41,579 nucleotides of DNA from the NCBI GenBank assembly GCA_021785405.1, contig JAJYFF010000023.1, positions 1-41,579 of the forward strand, in the 5' to 3' direction. Position numbers and translations under genes: made by a program. The DNA comes from Pseudomonadota bacterium. GTDB taxonomy: Bacteria > Pseudomonadota > Gammaproteobacteria > Steroidobacterales > Steroidobacteraceae. The notes beneath the pieces were generated by a model. That model was not told where the DNA came from. It saw only the letters and a list, made by a program, of their open reading frames with translations, and searched no databases. Below, piece by piece: positions 9,012 through 18,759 of the stretch. How positions within the stretch are numbered: position 1 is the first letter of the stretch; each line of letters begins with the position of its first letter.

Positions 9012-10247
9012 CTAGCAGGAACGCGCCGCGCTCGGCGCTCGACGCAGATTAATCTCGACGGCGCGATCGGCGCATGCGGAGGGCCCGTGACGCGCTACGT
9101 AATCGCCGCAGGTCGCGCGTCGCGCCGCCGCCGCGTCGTCGAGCAGGCGCGCGAGGATCTCCGTCACCTCGAACACCGCGACGTTGCGGATCTTCGCGAT
9201 CCGGGCTCGGAACTCGTCGATCCGGTCGATCGTCGCGTCGACCGCGGCGCGGACCGACCGGAACGAGTCGAGCACGACGCCGACCTCGTGCTCCTCGATC
9301 CACTCGGTGTTGTAGCGCTCCTGAGGCATCGTCCACGCGTTACGGGCGACGATCACCGGCAGACCGGCCTGCAAGGCTTCGCTGATGCTGCCGGGACCGG
9401 GCTTGCCGATGAAATAGTCCGCGACGCGCATCAGATCGCGGATACGCGGCGTGAAGCCGACGACGACCCGTGGCGCGGTCGCATGCATCGCGCGCAGCCG
9501 CGCGGCGAGCGCGGCGTTGTGGCCGCAGACGAGCACGAGTTGCCGATCGCGCAAGCGCGCAGCGACCACGCGCATCGCGCGCGAGCCGTGGCCTCCGAAC
9601 ATCACGAATCCGGTGGGTCGGGTCGGATCGAGGCCGAGTTCGCGCATCGCCGCGTCGCGGTCGAACGGCACCGCACGGTAGAACTCCGGTCGGACGATCA
9701 TCCCGCTGGTCGCGTGCAGACGCCGGGGATCGCAGCCGGCCGCGCGCGCCTGCTCGACCGCGCGCGCGGTGCCGCAGATCAGCTGCTGCGAGGTTCCCGG
9801 CTCGATCCAGAAATTCGGGGGGAAGTCCGCGAAATCGGTGAGCACCGTCGCGTACGTGGCACCGGGCCGAGCCCGTGCGAGCGCGTCGTGCATCGCCCGG
9901 TTGAAGTTCGGGATCAGCGAGACCACGAGATCGGGCCGGGTCGCCCGCCAGTGCGCCGTCAGCCGCGCGACCAGCGCGTCGTGACACAGGCGGATCAACG
10001 CCTGGAGCACGCGCAGCTCGCGACCGAGCCCGATCGTCCAGCCGCTCGCGAGTCTCGCGTTGTAGTATCCCTCCGGCTTCATCCCGGTCATGCGCTCGAA
10101 CGTGCCGTTCGGATCGAGGATCTCGAACAGATTCACGAGGCGCACGTTCCATGGCCGGCGTTGGCGGCGGATCGTCTCCTCGAGCGCGCGCGCGGCGGCC
10201 AGGTGGCCGCCCCCCGCGTTGAAATACACCAGATCGATCGTCGCCAT
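9012..10247 (-). CDS. Glycosyltransferase, MGDG-synthase/MurG-like (GT28 superfamily)
   Basis: A 411-residue GT-B-fold protein. The N-terminal half has the acceptor-side loop YFNAGGGHLAAARALEE, and DPNGTFERMTGM and LTDFADFPPNFW resemble MGDG synthase and related enzymes. The donor half has MFGGHGSRAM and FIGKPGPGSISEALQAGLPV, the nucleotide-sugar signature of this superfamily. Likely role: transfer of a sugar to a lipid or similar acceptor at the inner membrane. Substrate is unknown. There is no signal peptide. The start has an excellent GAGGTGA ribosome site. It follows hutI by 126 bases and precedes pfkA by 75 bases, all on the minus strand; a glycolipid role is an inference. Confidence 0.75.
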   Translation of the reverse strand: MATIDLVYFNAGGGHLAAARALEETIRRQRRPWNVRLVNLFEILDPNGTFERMTGMKPEGYYNARLASGWTIGLGRELRVLQALIRLCHDALVARLTAHWRATRPDLVVSLIPNFNRAMHDALARARPGATYATVLTDFADFPPNFWIEPGTSQQLICGTARAVEQARAAGCDPRRLHATSGMIVRPEFYRAVPFDRDAAMRELGLDPTRPTGFVMFGGHGSRAMRVVAARLRDRQLVLVCGHNAALAARLRAMHATAPRVVVGFTPRIRDLMRVADYFIGKPGPGSISEALQAGLPVIVARNAWTMPQERYNTEWIEEHEVGVVLDSFRSVRAAVDATIDRIDEFRARIAKIRNVAVFEVTEILARLLDDAAAARRATCGDYVARHGPSACADRAVEINLRRAPSAARSC

Positions 10248-10373
10248 CGACTCACCTCGGCACGCTCGCGCCGGGTCGCGGCGCCTCGCGCGAGTGTGCG
10301 CGCCGAGCTTTACGAAACGATGACCAGCGCGCCGGACGGGTCCTCCCGTGGCAAGGCCGCGTGGCGCGCGGGA

Positions 10374-11612
10374 TCAGCGCGGGTCGCGCGGCCGGCCGCG
10401 GTAGACGACGCCGACGCAGGGATTCGCGCCCAGCGCGTAACACAGCTCCGCCGGTCGATCGATCGCCCACAGCGCGAAGTCGGCGCGCTTGCCGACCTCG
10501 AGCGTGCCCCGATCGTGCGCGACGCCGAGCGCGCGAGCGGCGTTCGCGGTGGCGCCGCGCAACGCCTCGTCGGGCGTCAAGCCGAAAGCGGTGCACGCCA
10601 TCGCGAGCGCGAGCAGGATCGAGGTGCAAGGCGACGTGCCGGGGTTGCAATCGGTCGCGACCGCGATCCGCACCCCGGCGGCGCGCAGCGCATCGACCGG
10701 CGGCGGATCGCGCTGGCGCAGCGTGAAATACGCGCATGGCAGCAGCACCGCGACCGTGCCGGCGGCCGCCAGCGCGCGCACGCCATCCGCGCCGACGTAC
10801 TCGAGGTGATCGGCGGACAGCGCGCCATAGCGCGCGGCGAGCTCCGCGGCGCCGAGATCGCTCAGCTGCCCGGCGTGCACGTGGATCGGCAGCCCCACCC
10901 GGCGCGCGGCCGCCAGGAATCGCTCCGTTTCGGCGAGCGTGAACGCGATGGACTCGCAGAAGGCGTCGACCGCGTCGGCGAGGCCGCTCGCGGCGATTCG
11001 CGCGAGCCACTCGCCGCTCGCGGCGTCGACGTACGCGCCGCGGTTCGCGCGGTACTCCGCGGGCAATGCGTGCAATCCCAGATAGGTGGTGCGGACCGAC
11101 ACGGGCCAATCGCGCGCGATATCGCGCGCGACGACGAGCATCCGTCGCTCGGTGGCTTCGTCGAGGCCGTAGCCGGACTTGATTTCGATCGTCGTGACGC
11201 CTTCGGCGAGCAGTCGGCGAATCCGGCCGAGCGCGCTGGCGCGCAACGCATCGTCCGATGCGCCGCGCGTCGCGCGCACGGTCGACTGGATGCCGCCCCC
11301 GGCGCGGGCGATGTCCTCGTAGCTCGCGCCGCGCAGACGCTGCTCGAATTCCGCGACCCGGTTCCCGCCGTAGACGATGTGGCTATGGCAATCGATCAGG
11401 CCTGGCGTGATCCACAGGCCGTTCGCGTCGTGGATCGGCACCCCGGCCCGGGACGCGATCCGCGTCGCGTCCGCGGCCGCACCGATCCAGGCGATCGATT
11501 CGCCCTTGACCGCGATCGCCGCGTTCGGGACGATCCCGGAGCCGTCGTCGCCGGGCGCCATCGTCGCCAGGTGGGCGTTGATCCATACGCGATCCCAACC
11601 GCCGTCGTGCAT
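10374..11612 (-). CDS. hutI: Imidazolonepropionase
   Basis: HutI hydrolyses 4-imidazolone-5-propionate to N-formimino-L-glutamate, the third step of histidine breakdown. The 412-residue amidohydrolase has the metal motif PGLIDCHSHIVYGGNR, the further metal histidines in PIHVHAGQLSDLGA and SADHLEYV, and the aspartate in VATDCNPGTSP. Length matches the family (about 405-415). The start ATG at 11612 has a GGAG site six bases upstream. The frame remains open far upstream (to 13190), antisense to hutF, but that part has no homology and must be an artefact of GC-rich DNA. hutI is divergent from hutF, and the 108-base gap between them holds a HutC-like operator. Confidence 0.96.
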   Translation of the reverse strand: MHDGGWDRVWINAHLATMAPGDDGSGIVPNAAIAVKGESIAWIGAAADATRIASRAGVPIHDANGLWITPGLIDCHSHIVYGGNRVAEFEQRLRGASYEDIARAGGGIQSTVRATRGASDDALRASALGRIRRLLAEGVTTIEIKSGYGLDEATERRMLVVARDIARDWPVSVRTTYLGLHALPAEYRANRGAYVDAASGEWLARIAASGLADAVDAFCESIAFTLAETERFLAAARRVGLPIHVHAGQLSDLGAAELAARYGALSADHLEYVGADGVRALAAAGTVAVLLPCAYFTLRQRDPPPVDALRAAGVRIAVATDCNPGTSPCTSILLALAMACTAFGLTPDEALRGATANAARALGVAHDRGTLEVGKRADFALWAIDRPAELCYALGANPCVGVVYRGRPRDPR

Positions 11613-11677
11613 GCCGTCTCCGCCGCCCCGCTGCGCCGATCCGATTGCCGTTCGCGGGATGATACGGCAAGCTAGGT

Positions 11678-11694
11678 TACCTATACAGGTATAG
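11678..11694. promoter_or_regulatory. Candidate HutC operator between hutI and hutF
   Basis: The perfect inverted repeat CTATAC-AG-GTATAG (11681-11694) overlaps a second symmetric frame, TACCTATACAGGTA (11678-11691). The core CTATACAGG recurs in the hutC promoter at 13197-13205 and in no other intergenic region I read. It is AT-rich in a GC-rich gap, and its placement suits repression of both divergent units. The known HutC half-site TGTA is present in the reverse strand. Confidence 0.7.
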
Positions 11695-11720
11695 TCAGCA
11701 GCGGCGGAGTGGGGCCAACG

Positions 11721-13151
11721 ATGCGACGACGGTTCCGATTGGATTGGGCCTTGCTGCCCGAGGGCTGGGCGCGCGACGTCATCGTGACGGTATCCCCCGC
11801 GGGTACGATCGAGGCCGTGGCCGTGGCCGCGGCGGCGGCGGGCCGCGCCGACACGGACGCGGAGCGCACCGACACCGACGCGGAGCGCGTCGCCGGCTAC
11901 GTCGTGCCCGGGATGCCGAACGCGCACAGCCACGCGTTCCAGCGCGCGCTCGCGGGTCGGGCCGAGGCGCGGGCCGCGGCTCGCGACAGCTTCTGGACCT
12001 GGCGGCGCGCGATGTACGCGATCGCGAACCAGGTCGACGCCGCCGACCTGCGCGCGATCGCGACGCTGCTGTTCGTCGAGATGCTCGAGGCCGGTTACAC
12101 GAGTGTCGCCGAGTTCCACTACCTGCACCGCACCCGTGACGACGAATCGGACTTCGCGCCCGACGCAACGCCCGCGACCTGGGAAGCGATCCGCTCGGCG
12201 GCTCGCGACGCGGGCATCGGTCTGACGCTGCTGCCGACCCTGTACCAGGCCGCGGACTTCCGTGGCGTGCCGCTCCGCCCGGACCAGCGCCGTTTCCAGA
12301 CGACGACCGCGCAGTTCCTCGACGCGATCGAGCGGCGATTGGCCGCGGACCGCGCGGCGGACTCGCCGACGCTGCGCACCGGCGCGGCGTTCCACAGCCT
12401 CCGGGCGGTGTCGATCGAGACGATCCGCGAGGCCACGGCGCAACTGCGCGCGCAGGATCCGAGCCTGCCGATCCACATCCACGTCGCCGAGCAAGGGCGC
12501 GAGGTGCGCGCGTGCGAGCGCGCGACCGGGGCGCGGCCGATCGAATGGCTGTTGCGCGCGGGGGTCGTCGACGATCGCTGGTGTCTCGTGCACTGCACCC
12601 ACGCGACCCGCGCGGAGCTCGCCGCGGTCGCCGCGGTCGGCGCCACGATCTGCGTGTCGATCAGCACCGAAGCGAACCTCGGCGACGGGTTCTTCGACGC
12701 CGTCACGTTCCGCGGCGCGAGCGGCCACCTCGCGATCGGCTCCGACAGCCAGTCGACCGTCGATCCGGCGGAGGAACTGCGGTGGCTCGAATACCAGCAG
12801 CGCCTGCGGCGACGCCGCCGCAACGTGCTCGCGACGACCGCGGAGCCGCACGTCGGCACCGGGTTGTGGCGCGCGGCCGCGCACGCCGGCGCGCGGGCGC
12901 TCGGGCAAGCGATCGGCACGCTCGCGGTCGGGCGTCGCGCGGACTGGCTCGCGCTCGATCCGACGCACCCGGCGCTCGTCGGCGCCGCGCCAGCGGAGGC
13001 GCTCGACCACGTGGTGTTCGCCGGCGGCCGGCACGCGATCCGCGACGTCTACGTCGCCGGCCGTCGCGTCGTCGCCGCGCACCGGCACCCCCTGCGGGCG
13101 GCCGCGGAGGAGCGCTACCGCGAGGTCATGGGGCGCCTGACCGCCCGCTGA
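11721..13151 (+). CDS. hutF: Formimidoylglutamate deiminase
   Basis: HutF deiminates N-formimino-L-glutamate to N-formyl-L-glutamate plus ammonia. It is an amidohydrolase-fold enzyme; motifs are PGMPNAHSHAFQRALAGR, FHYLHRTRDD, PIHIHVAEQ, LVHCTHATRAEL and AIGSDSQSTVDP. The ATG at 11721 follows GGAGTGGGG; a GTG at 11709 is possible but lies on the ribosome site. The 476-residue length is slightly above the usual 450 or so, partly from an Ala-rich segment and a duplicated heptapeptide at residues 43-56. Together with hutG it sets the five-step pathway variant. The gene is first in the plus-strand hut unit, followed by hutC after 67 bases. Confidence 0.95.
   Translation: MRRRFRLDWALLPEGWARDVIVTVSPAGTIEAVAVAAAAAGRADTDAERTDTDAERVAGYVVPGMPNAHSHAFQRALAGRAEARAAARDSFWTWRRAMYAIANQVDAADLRAIATLLFVEMLEAGYTSVAEFHYLHRTRDDESDFAPDATPATWEAIRSAARDAGIGLTLLPTLYQAADFRGVPLRPDQRRFQTTTAQFLDAIERRLAADRAADSPTLRTGAAFHSLRAVSIETIREATAQLRAQDPSLPIHIHVAEQGREVRACERATGARPIEWLLRAGVVDDRWCLVHCTHATRAELAAVAAVGATICVSISTEANLGDGFFDAVTFRGASGHLAIGSDSQSTVDPAEELRWLEYQQRLRRRRRNVLATTAEPHVGTGLWRAAAHAGARALGQAIGTLAVGRRADWLALDPTHPALVGAAPAEALDHVVFAGGRHAIRDVYVAGRRVVAAHRHPLRAAAEERYREVMGRLTAR
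11847..11888 (+). repeat. 21-bp tandem duplication inside hutF
   Basis: Two adjacent 21-bp copies differ at two bases and encode ADTDAER then TDTDAER (residues 43-56). The frame is kept. The insert lies in a variable loop before the PGMPNAHSHAF metal motif, so it probably does not affect activity. Confidence 0.7.
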
Positions 13152-13182
13152 AGGGGCGCCGGAGCCGGGGATCGCCCGGGGG

Positions 13183-13210
13183 TTGACCATACCTGTCTAT
13201 ACAGGATAAG
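13183..13210 (+). promoter_or_regulatory. hutC promoter with HutC-like operator in its spacer
   Basis: A -35 TTGACC (13183-13188) and a -10-like GATAAG (13205-13210) are 16 bases apart. The palindrome CCTGTCTATACAGG (13192-13205) fills the spacer; it matches the TGTA-N2-TACA form described for pseudomonad HutC at all but one base. Repressor bound here would block polymerase, giving autoregulation. The start site would be only a few bases from the hutC ATG (13219), so this transcript may be nearly leaderless. Confidence 0.7.
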
Positions 13211-13218
13211 CTGATCCC

Positions 13219-13938
13219 ATGTCCAAGCCCGCCGCCGCGGTCGCCCCGCTCTATCTCAGAGTCAAGCGCCACATCCTCGCGAACATCGACTCGGGGAAAT
13301 GGGCGCCGTCGCAACGCGTGCCCTCCGAGAACGAGCTGGTGAAATCCTTCGGCGTGTCGCGCATGACCGCCAATCGGGCGTTGCGCGAACTGAGCGACGC
13401 AGGCGTGCTGGTGCGCGTCGCCGGCGTCGGCAGCTTCGTCGCCGAACCTCAGGCCCGCGCACACCCGCTCGAGATCCGCAGCATCGCCGACGAGATCCGC
13501 GAGCGCGGCTCGGTGTACCAGGTCGAAGTCGTCGCGCGCGAGCGCGTGCGCGCGGTCGGCAACCTCGCCGAGGACTTTCGCGTCGCCCCGCGCACCGAGC
13601 TCTACTACTCGTCGCTGGTGCACTTCGAGAACGGGCGCCCGGTACAGCTCGAGGACCGGTACGTGCTCGCGACCCTCGCACCGGATTACCTGAGCGTCGA
13701 CTTCACCCGGGTGACGCCGCACGACTATTTGATCGAGGTGGCGCCGCTGCAGGAAGCCGAGCACGTGCTGCGCGCGGTGCTGCCGGACGCGAGGACCGCG
13801 CGCTGGCTCGCGATGAAGCGCACCGAGCCGTGCCTGCTGGTGATTCGCCGCACCTGGTCGGGGAACGCGATCGCGTCGGTCGCGAGACTCCACCATCCCG
13901 GCTCCCGTTACGAACTGTCCGGACGATTTCGTCCCTAG
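13219..13938 (+). CDS. hutC: GntR-family histidine utilization repressor
   Basis: A 239-residue regulator. The N-terminal winged helix (residues 12-75) has [40 protein letters not shown] and [21 protein letters not shown]. The C-terminal UTRA effector domain (about 95-235) has [20 protein letters not shown] and CLLVIRRTW. This is the HutC subfamily, whose members release DNA on binding urocanate. Location inside the hut locus and two matching palindromes (at 11681 and 13192) support the assignment. It lies between hutF and hutU, 13 bases before hutU, so it is probably also transcribed from the hutF promoter. Confidence 0.94.
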   Translation: MSKPAAAVAPLYLRVKRHILANIDSGKWAPSQRVPSENELVKSFGVSRMTANRALRELSDAGVLVRVAGVGSFVAEPQARAHPLEIRSIADEIRERGSVYQVEVVARERVRAVGNLAEDFRVAPRTELYYSSLVHFENGRPVQLEDRYVLATLAPDYLSVDFTRVTPHDYLIEVAPLQEAEHVLRAVLPDARTARWLAMKRTEPCLLVIRRTWSGNAIASVARLHHPGSRYELSGRFRP

Positions 13939-13951
13939 AGGTGACCACTCC

Positions 13952-15625
13952 ATGCGCACACCACCCCCTTCCCGCGTGATCCGCGCACCGCGCGGCACCG
14001 CGCTCTCGGCACGCGGCTGGACCACCGAGGCGCCGCTGCGGATGCTGATGAACAATCTCGACCCGGAAGTCGCCGAGAACCCGGCCGAGCTCGTCGTGTA
14101 CGGCGGAATCGGCCGCGCCGCGCGCAACTGGGACTGTTACGACCGCATCGTCGAGACGCTCCGCGAGCTGCGCGAGGACGAGACGCTGCTGATCCAGTCG
14201 GGCAAGCCCGTCGGCGTGTTCCCGACCCACGCCGATGCCCCGCGGGTGCTGATCGCGAACTCGAACCTGGTGCCGCATTGGGCGACCTGGGAACACTTCA
14301 ACGAACTCGACCGGCGCGGACTGATGATGTTCGGGCAGATGACCGCGGGTTCGTGGATCTACATCGGCAGCCAGGGCATCGTGCAAGGAACCTACGAAAC
14401 CTTCGTCGAGATGGGTCGCCGGCATTTCGGCGGCAATTTGGCCGGCAAGTGGATCCTGACCGCGGGTCTGGGCGGAATGGGGGGCGCGCAGCCGCTGGCG
14501 GCGACGATGGCGGGCGCGAGCCTGCTCGCGGTCGAATGTCGCCCGGAGCGCATCGCGAAACGGCTCGAGACCGGCTACGTCGACCTCGAGGCGCGCTCGC
14601 TCGACGAGGCGCTCGCGCGGCTGGAGGAGGCCCGCCGGACCGGCCGTGCCGTGTCGATCGCGTTGCTCGGCAACGTCGTCGACGTGCTCGGGACGCTCCT
14701 CGAGCGCGGGATCCGTCCGGACGCCCTCACCGATCAAACCTCCGCGCACGATCCGGTGAACGGCTATCTGCCCCAGGGCTGGCGTGTCGAGGACTGGGAC
14801 CGCCGTCGCGTCGAGGACCCGGCCGGGACCGCCGCGGCGGCCAAGCGCTCGATGGCGACCCACGTCGGCTACCTGCTGCGCTATCGCGCGATGGGTCTGC
14901 CGGTGTTCGACTACGGCAACAACCTCCGCCAAGGCGCGCACGACGAAGGCGTGGAACGGGCGTTCGACATTCCCGGGTTCGTGCCGGAATACATTCGACC
15001 GCTGTTCTGCCGCGGGATCGGTCCGTTCCGCTGGGCGGCGCTGTCCGGCGACCCGGAGGACATCTACCGCACCGATGCGAAGGTGAAGGAGCTGATACCG
15101 GACGATGCGCACCTGCACCATTGGCTCGACATGGCGCGCTCGCGGATCCAGTTCCAGGGCCTGCCGGCGCGGATCTGCTGGGTCGGTCTCGGCCAACGGC
15201 ACCGGCTCGGACTCGCGTTCAACGAAATGGTCGCGCGCGGCGAGCTGAAGGCGCCCGTGGTGATCGGCCGCGACCACCTGGACTCCGGCTCGGTCGCCAG
15301 TCCGAACCGCGAGACCGAGGCGATGCGCGACGGATCCGACGCCGTTTCCGACTGGCCGCTGTTGAATGCGTTGCTGAACACCGCGAGCGGCGCGACCTGG
15401 GTGTCGATCCACCACGGCGGCGGCGTCGGCATGGGGTATTCGCAGCATGCGGGCGTCGTGATCGTGTGCGACGGCACCCCGGCGGCGGCGCGGCGGATCG
15501 CGCGCGTGCTGTGGAACGATCCGGCGACGGGCGTGATGCGCCACGCGGACGCGGGATACGAGACCGCGATCGAGTGCGCTCGCGAGCAGGGGTTGAACCT
15601 GCCGATGATCGGTCGGTCGCGATGA
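13952..15625 (+). CDS. hutU: Urocanate hydratase
   Basis: Urocanase adds water to urocanate to give imidazolonepropionate, using NAD+ as an electrophile. The 557-residue product has the whole urocanase pattern: [42 protein letters not shown], the NAD-binding [40 protein letters not shown] and [16 protein letters not shown]. Length equals the family norm (555-560). A ribosome site AGAGGTGA precedes the ATG. The 3' end overlaps hutH by four bases (ATGA), typical of tightly coupled hut genes. Confidence 0.98.
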   Translation: MRTPPPSRVIRAPRGTALSARGWTTEAPLRMLMNNLDPEVAENPAELVVYGGIGRAARNWDCYDRIVETLRELREDETLLIQSGKPVGVFPTHADAPRVLIANSNLVPHWATWEHFNELDRRGLMMFGQMTAGSWIYIGSQGIVQGTYETFVEMGRRHFGGNLAGKWILTAGLGGMGGAQPLAATMAGASLLAVECRPERIAKRLETGYVDLEARSLDEALARLEEARRTGRAVSIALLGNVVDVLGTLLERGIRPDALTDQTSAHDPVNGYLPQGWRVEDWDRRRVEDPAGTAAAAKRSMATHVGYLLRYRAMGLPVFDYGNNLRQGAHDEGVERAFDIPGFVPEYIRPLFCRGIGPFRWAALSGDPEDIYRTDAKVKELIPDDAHLHHWLDMARSRIQFQGLPARICWVGLGQRHRLGLAFNEMVARGELKAPVVIGRDHLDSGSVASPNRETEAMRDGSDAVSDWPLLNALLNTASGATWVSIHHGGGVGMGYSQHAGVVIVCDGTPAAARRIARVLWNDPATGVMRHADAGYETAIECAREQGLNLPMIGRSR

Positions 15626-17169
15626 CCGGCACGACAACGCCGCTGGACCTGCGCGCGGGGGAGATGCGCCTTGCCGATCTGCGCCGGGTCCATCGCGGCC
15701 CGGTCGGGTTGCGCCTGCACGGCGTCGATCTCGAGCGCATCGACGCGTCCGCGGCGCTCGTCGACCGCGTGGTCGCGCGCGGCGACGCGGTCTACGGGAT
15801 CAACACGGGTTTCGGGCTGCTCGCGCAGACGCGGATCCCGGACGATCAGCTGGAACTCCTGCAGCGAAATCTGCTGCTCTCGCACGCCGCCGGGATCGGC
15901 GACGATCTGCCCGACGAGGTCGTGCGACTCGCGCTCGCGCTGAAGGTCAATGCGCTCGCGCGGGGTCACTCGGGCGTCAGCCGCTCACTGGTGGACGCGC
16001 TGATCGCGCTGTTGCGCCACGACGTGCTGCCGCGGGTTCCGGCGCAGGGTTCGGTCGGGGCGTCGGGCGACCTCGCGCCGCTCGCCCACCTCAGTGCGCT
16101 GCTGCTCGGCATCGGCGAGGCGCGGGTCGACGGTCGGATCGTCCCGGCGGTCGACGCCTTGCGCCGCGCGGGGCTCGAGCCGCTGCGCTTGCGTGCGAAG
16201 GAAGGACTCGCGCTGATCAACGGCACCCAGGTGTCGACCGCGCTCGCGCTGCACGCGCTGTTCGGCTGCGAGGACCTGTTCGCCGCCGCGGTCGTCGCCG
16301 GCGCGATGTCGGTCGACGCGCTCAAAGGGAGCGATGCGCCGTTCGATCCGCGGATCCACGCGTTGCGCGGTCAAACCGGCCAAATCGACGTCGCCGCGCA
16401 CTATCGCCGTCTGCTCGCCGGCAGCGCGATCCGCGCGTCGCACGTCGACTGCGCTCGCGTCCAGGACCCGTATTCGTTCCGCTGCCAGCCGCAGGTGATG
16501 GGGGCTTGCCTCGACTTGATCCGGCACGCCGCGCAGACGCTCGTGATCGAGGCGAACGCGGTCACCGACAATCCGCTGCTGTTCAGCGAGGACGAGGCGG
16601 CGCTCTCCGGCGGCAACTTCCACGCCGAGCCGGTCGCCTTCGCGGCCGACACGCTCGCGCTCGCGATCGCCGAGATCGGCAGCCTCGCGGAGCGGCGAAT
16701 CGCGGTCCTCGTGGATCCGAAGATGAGCGGGCTGCCCCCGTTCCTCGTCGAGCACAGCGGCTTGAACAGCGGCTTCATGATCGCGCAAGTGACCGCCGCG
16801 GCCTTGGTCGCGGAGAACAAGACGATCGCCGCGCCGTGCAGCGTCGACTCCATCCCGACCTCCGCGAACCAGGAAGACCACGTGAGCATGGCGACCCACG
16901 GCGCACGGCGCCTGTCGCGGATGATCGACAACGCCACCGCGGTGATCGGCGTCGAACTGCTCGCGGCGGCGCAAGGGGTCGACTTCCATCGACCTGCACG
17001 CTCCTCGCCGCCGCTCGAGACGGTGCACGCGGAGTTGCGGGCGCGCGTGCCCTTCTACTCGGAGGATCGCTACTTCTCGCCCGACCTGCACGCCGCCCGG
17101 GACTGGGTCCGCAGCGGCCGGTTCCGCGAGCTCGTCGTCGACCTGCTGCCGTCGGTCGCCGCCCGATGA
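15622..17169 (+). CDS. hutH: Histidine ammonia-lyase
   Basis: HutH removes ammonia from L-histidine to form trans-urocanate, the entry step. The 515-residue protein has the MIO-forming triad Ala147-Ser148-Gly149 in [14 protein letters not shown], the catalytic [10 protein letters not shown] loop, and [16 protein letters not shown] and [13 protein letters not shown]. All are diagnostic for the histidase/aromatic lyase family, and length fits HAL (about 510). The ATG at 15622 overlaps the hutU stop; the stop overlaps the hutG start in the same ATGA fashion. Cytoplasmic homotetramer in studied species. Confidence 0.97.
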   Translation: MTGTTTPLDLRAGEMRLADLRRVHRGPVGLRLHGVDLERIDASAALVDRVVARGDAVYGINTGFGLLAQTRIPDDQLELLQRNLLLSHAAGIGDDLPDEVVRLALALKVNALARGHSGVSRSLVDALIALLRHDVLPRVPAQGSVGASGDLAPLAHLSALLLGIGEARVDGRIVPAVDALRRAGLEPLRLRAKEGLALINGTQVSTALALHALFGCEDLFAAAVVAGAMSVDALKGSDAPFDPRIHALRGQTGQIDVAAHYRRLLAGSAIRASHVDCARVQDPYSFRCQPQVMGACLDLIRHAAQTLVIEANAVTDNPLLFSEDEAALSGGNFHAEPVAFAADTLALAIAEIGSLAERRIAVLVDPKMSGLPPFLVEHSGLNSGFMIAQVTAAALVAENKTIAAPCSVDSIPTSANQEDHVSMATHGARRLSRMIDNATAVIGVELLAAAQGVDFHRPARSSPPLETVHAELRARVPFYSEDRYFSPDLHAARDWVRSGRFRELVVDLLPSVAAR

Positions 17170-17981
17170 CGGAGGAGCACGCCGGGGGCGAGCCGCTGTT
17201 CGAGGCGATCGAGGGACGCGCGCCGCTCGTCGTCAGCGTTCCGCACGCGGGTACGCACCTGCCGCCGGCGATCGCGGCACGCTTGACGCCGGCCGCGCGC
17301 GCGCTGCCCGACACCGATTGGTACGTTCCGCGACTCTATGAGTTCTGCGAGTCGCTCGGCGCCACGATGATCGTCGCGACCCACTCGCGTTACGTGGTCG
17401 ACCTGAACCGACCGCCGGACGGCGCGCCGCTCTACCCGGGGATGCGCGAGACCGCGGTGTGCCCGGTCGAGACCTTCGACGGGCGGCCGCTGTACGCATC
17501 CGGCGAGGAGCCCACCGCGACGCAGATCGACGCGCGGATTCGCCGGTACTGGCAGCCCTTCCACGATCGCCTCACCGCGATGGTCGACGCGACGCTCGCG
17601 CGCCACGGGCGGTGCCTGCTCTGGGATGCGCACTCGATCCGCTCCACGGTCCCAGCGCTGTTCGACGGCCGCCTGCCGGATCTGAACGTCGGCACCGCCG
17701 ACGGCCGCAGTTGCCTGGCCGACACGGCACGAATGATCGACGCGCAGCTGCAAGGTCAACGGCGCTACACCCACGTGATCGACGGCCGGTTCAAAGGCGG
17801 CTACATCACCCGCCACTATGGTCAGCCAGCGACGAGCGTCGAGGCCGTGCAGCTCGAGATCGCGCAGTCGGCCTACCTTCGCGACGAGACCCGGCCCGCG
17901 TTCGAGCCGGCGGTCGCGGCGCCCTTGATCGAGCGGCTCCGCACCCTGCTCGCGGCGCTCCTCGCCGCGCGCGCCGCTTGA
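17166..17981 (+). CDS. hutG: N-formylglutamate deformylase
   Basis: HutG hydrolyses N-formylglutamate to glutamate and formate, the last step after HutF. The 271-residue product has [51 protein letters not shown] and [11 protein letters not shown], characteristic of the N-formylglutamate amidohydrolase family (about 265 residues). This is the HutG of pseudomonads and not the unrelated arginase-like formiminoglutamase also called HutG in some species. The start overlaps the hutH stop (ATGA); a long open frame upstream is out of register with hutH and is not real. It precedes the hydrolase gene by 10 bases. Confidence 0.95.
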   Translation: MTEEHAGGEPLFEAIEGRAPLVVSVPHAGTHLPPAIAARLTPAARALPDTDWYVPRLYEFCESLGATMIVATHSRYVVDLNRPPDGAPLYPGMRETAVCPVETFDGRPLYASGEEPTATQIDARIRRYWQPFHDRLTAMVDATLARHGRCLLWDAHSIRSTVPALFDGRLPDLNVGTADGRSCLADTARMIDAQLQGQRRYTHVIDGRFKGGYITRHYGQPATSVEAVQLEIAQSAYLRDETRPAFEPAVAAPLIERLRTLLAALLAARAA

Positions 17982-17991
17982 GGAGCAAGCG

Positions 17992-18705
17992 ATGTCCGAC
18001 TATGTCTTGATCCACGGCGCGTGGCACGGGGGCTGGTGCTGGTATCGCGTCCAGGCGGCGCTCGAGCGCGGCGGCCACCGGGTCGATGCGCCGGATCTCG
18101 CGTCGCTCGGCCGGGACCGCACGCCGCCGGAGGCGGTGTCACTCGCGCTGTGGGCCGATCAGATCGCCGCGCGGATCGCGGAGCGGCCGGAGCCGGTGAT
18201 CCTCGTCGGCCACAGCCTCGGCGGCGCCGTGCTGTCCGAAGTCGCCGAGCGCGTCCCGGAGCGCATCCGAACCCTCGTCTACCTCGCCGCCTACTTGCTC
18301 GAGGACGGTCGGTCGGTCCGCGAGGAAGCGGCGCTCGACGAGGACTCGCGGATCGGCGCCGCGATGGTGATCGCCGCCGACCGCCGGACTGCGTCACTGC
18401 GCACGGACGTGATACGCGACGCGTTGTACGGGGAGTGCAGCGACGAAGACTTCGCGCTCGCGCGCGCGTTGCTCGTGCCACAGCCGCTCGCACCGTTCGC
18501 AACGCCGGTGCGGGTGAGCGCGGCGAGATTCGGCCGCGTGCCGCGGGTCTACGTCGAGTGCACTCGGGACCGGACGATCGGTTTGCGCGCACAGCGACGC
18601 ATGCAAGCGGCGACGCCATGCGCCGCTCGACGGAGCCTGGAGAGCGATCATTGCCCGTTCTTCAGCCACCCGACGGAATTGGCGGGCTGGTTGGCCGAGC
18701 TCTGA
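17992..18705 (+). CDS. Alpha/beta-fold hydrolase (esterase/hydroxynitrile lyase-like)
   Basis: A 237-residue alpha/beta hydrolase. It starts with the oxyanion region YVLIHGAWHGGWCWYRV and has the nucleophile elbow VGHSLGGAVL with Ser75. The likely acid is the Asp of ECTRDRTIG and the histidine is in ESDHCPFFSHP near the C-terminus, the order seen in the plant methylesterase/hydroxynitrile lyase clan and its bacterial relatives. Such enzymes cleave small esters; the substrate is unknown. It has a GAGGAG ribosome site and sits 10 bases after hutG, so it is probably part of the hut transcript even though it is not a known hut gene. Confidence 0.8.
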   Translation: MSDYVLIHGAWHGGWCWYRVQAALERGGHRVDAPDLASLGRDRTPPEAVSLALWADQIAARIAERPEPVILVGHSLGGAVLSEVAERVPERIRTLVYLAAYLLEDGRSVREEAALDEDSRIGAAMVIAADRRTASLRTDVIRDALYGECSDEDFALARALLVPQPLAPFATPVRVSAARFGRVPRVYVECTRDRTIGLRAQRRMQAATPCAARRSLESDHCPFFSHPTELAGWLAEL

Positions 18706-18759
18706 GTCGCGCGCACCGGCGCGCCGGCGAACCGCTGGTCGGTCGCCCGCGGCCGTGAT

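Noticed and set aside
8178-11675. 1165-codon plus-strand open frame opposite pfkA, the glycosyltransferase and hutI
   Set aside because: It is wholly antisense to three well-supported genes and has no family motif.
11613-13190. Possible N-terminal extension of HutI to a 938-residue protein
   Set aside because: The upstream part is antisense to hutF and covers the operator; HutI proteins are about 410 residues and the ATG at 11612 has a ribosome site.
14278-15621. Long plus-strand extension upstream of HutH within hutU
   Set aside because: It is out of frame with hutU; the ATGA overlap start at 15622 gives the correct family N-terminus.
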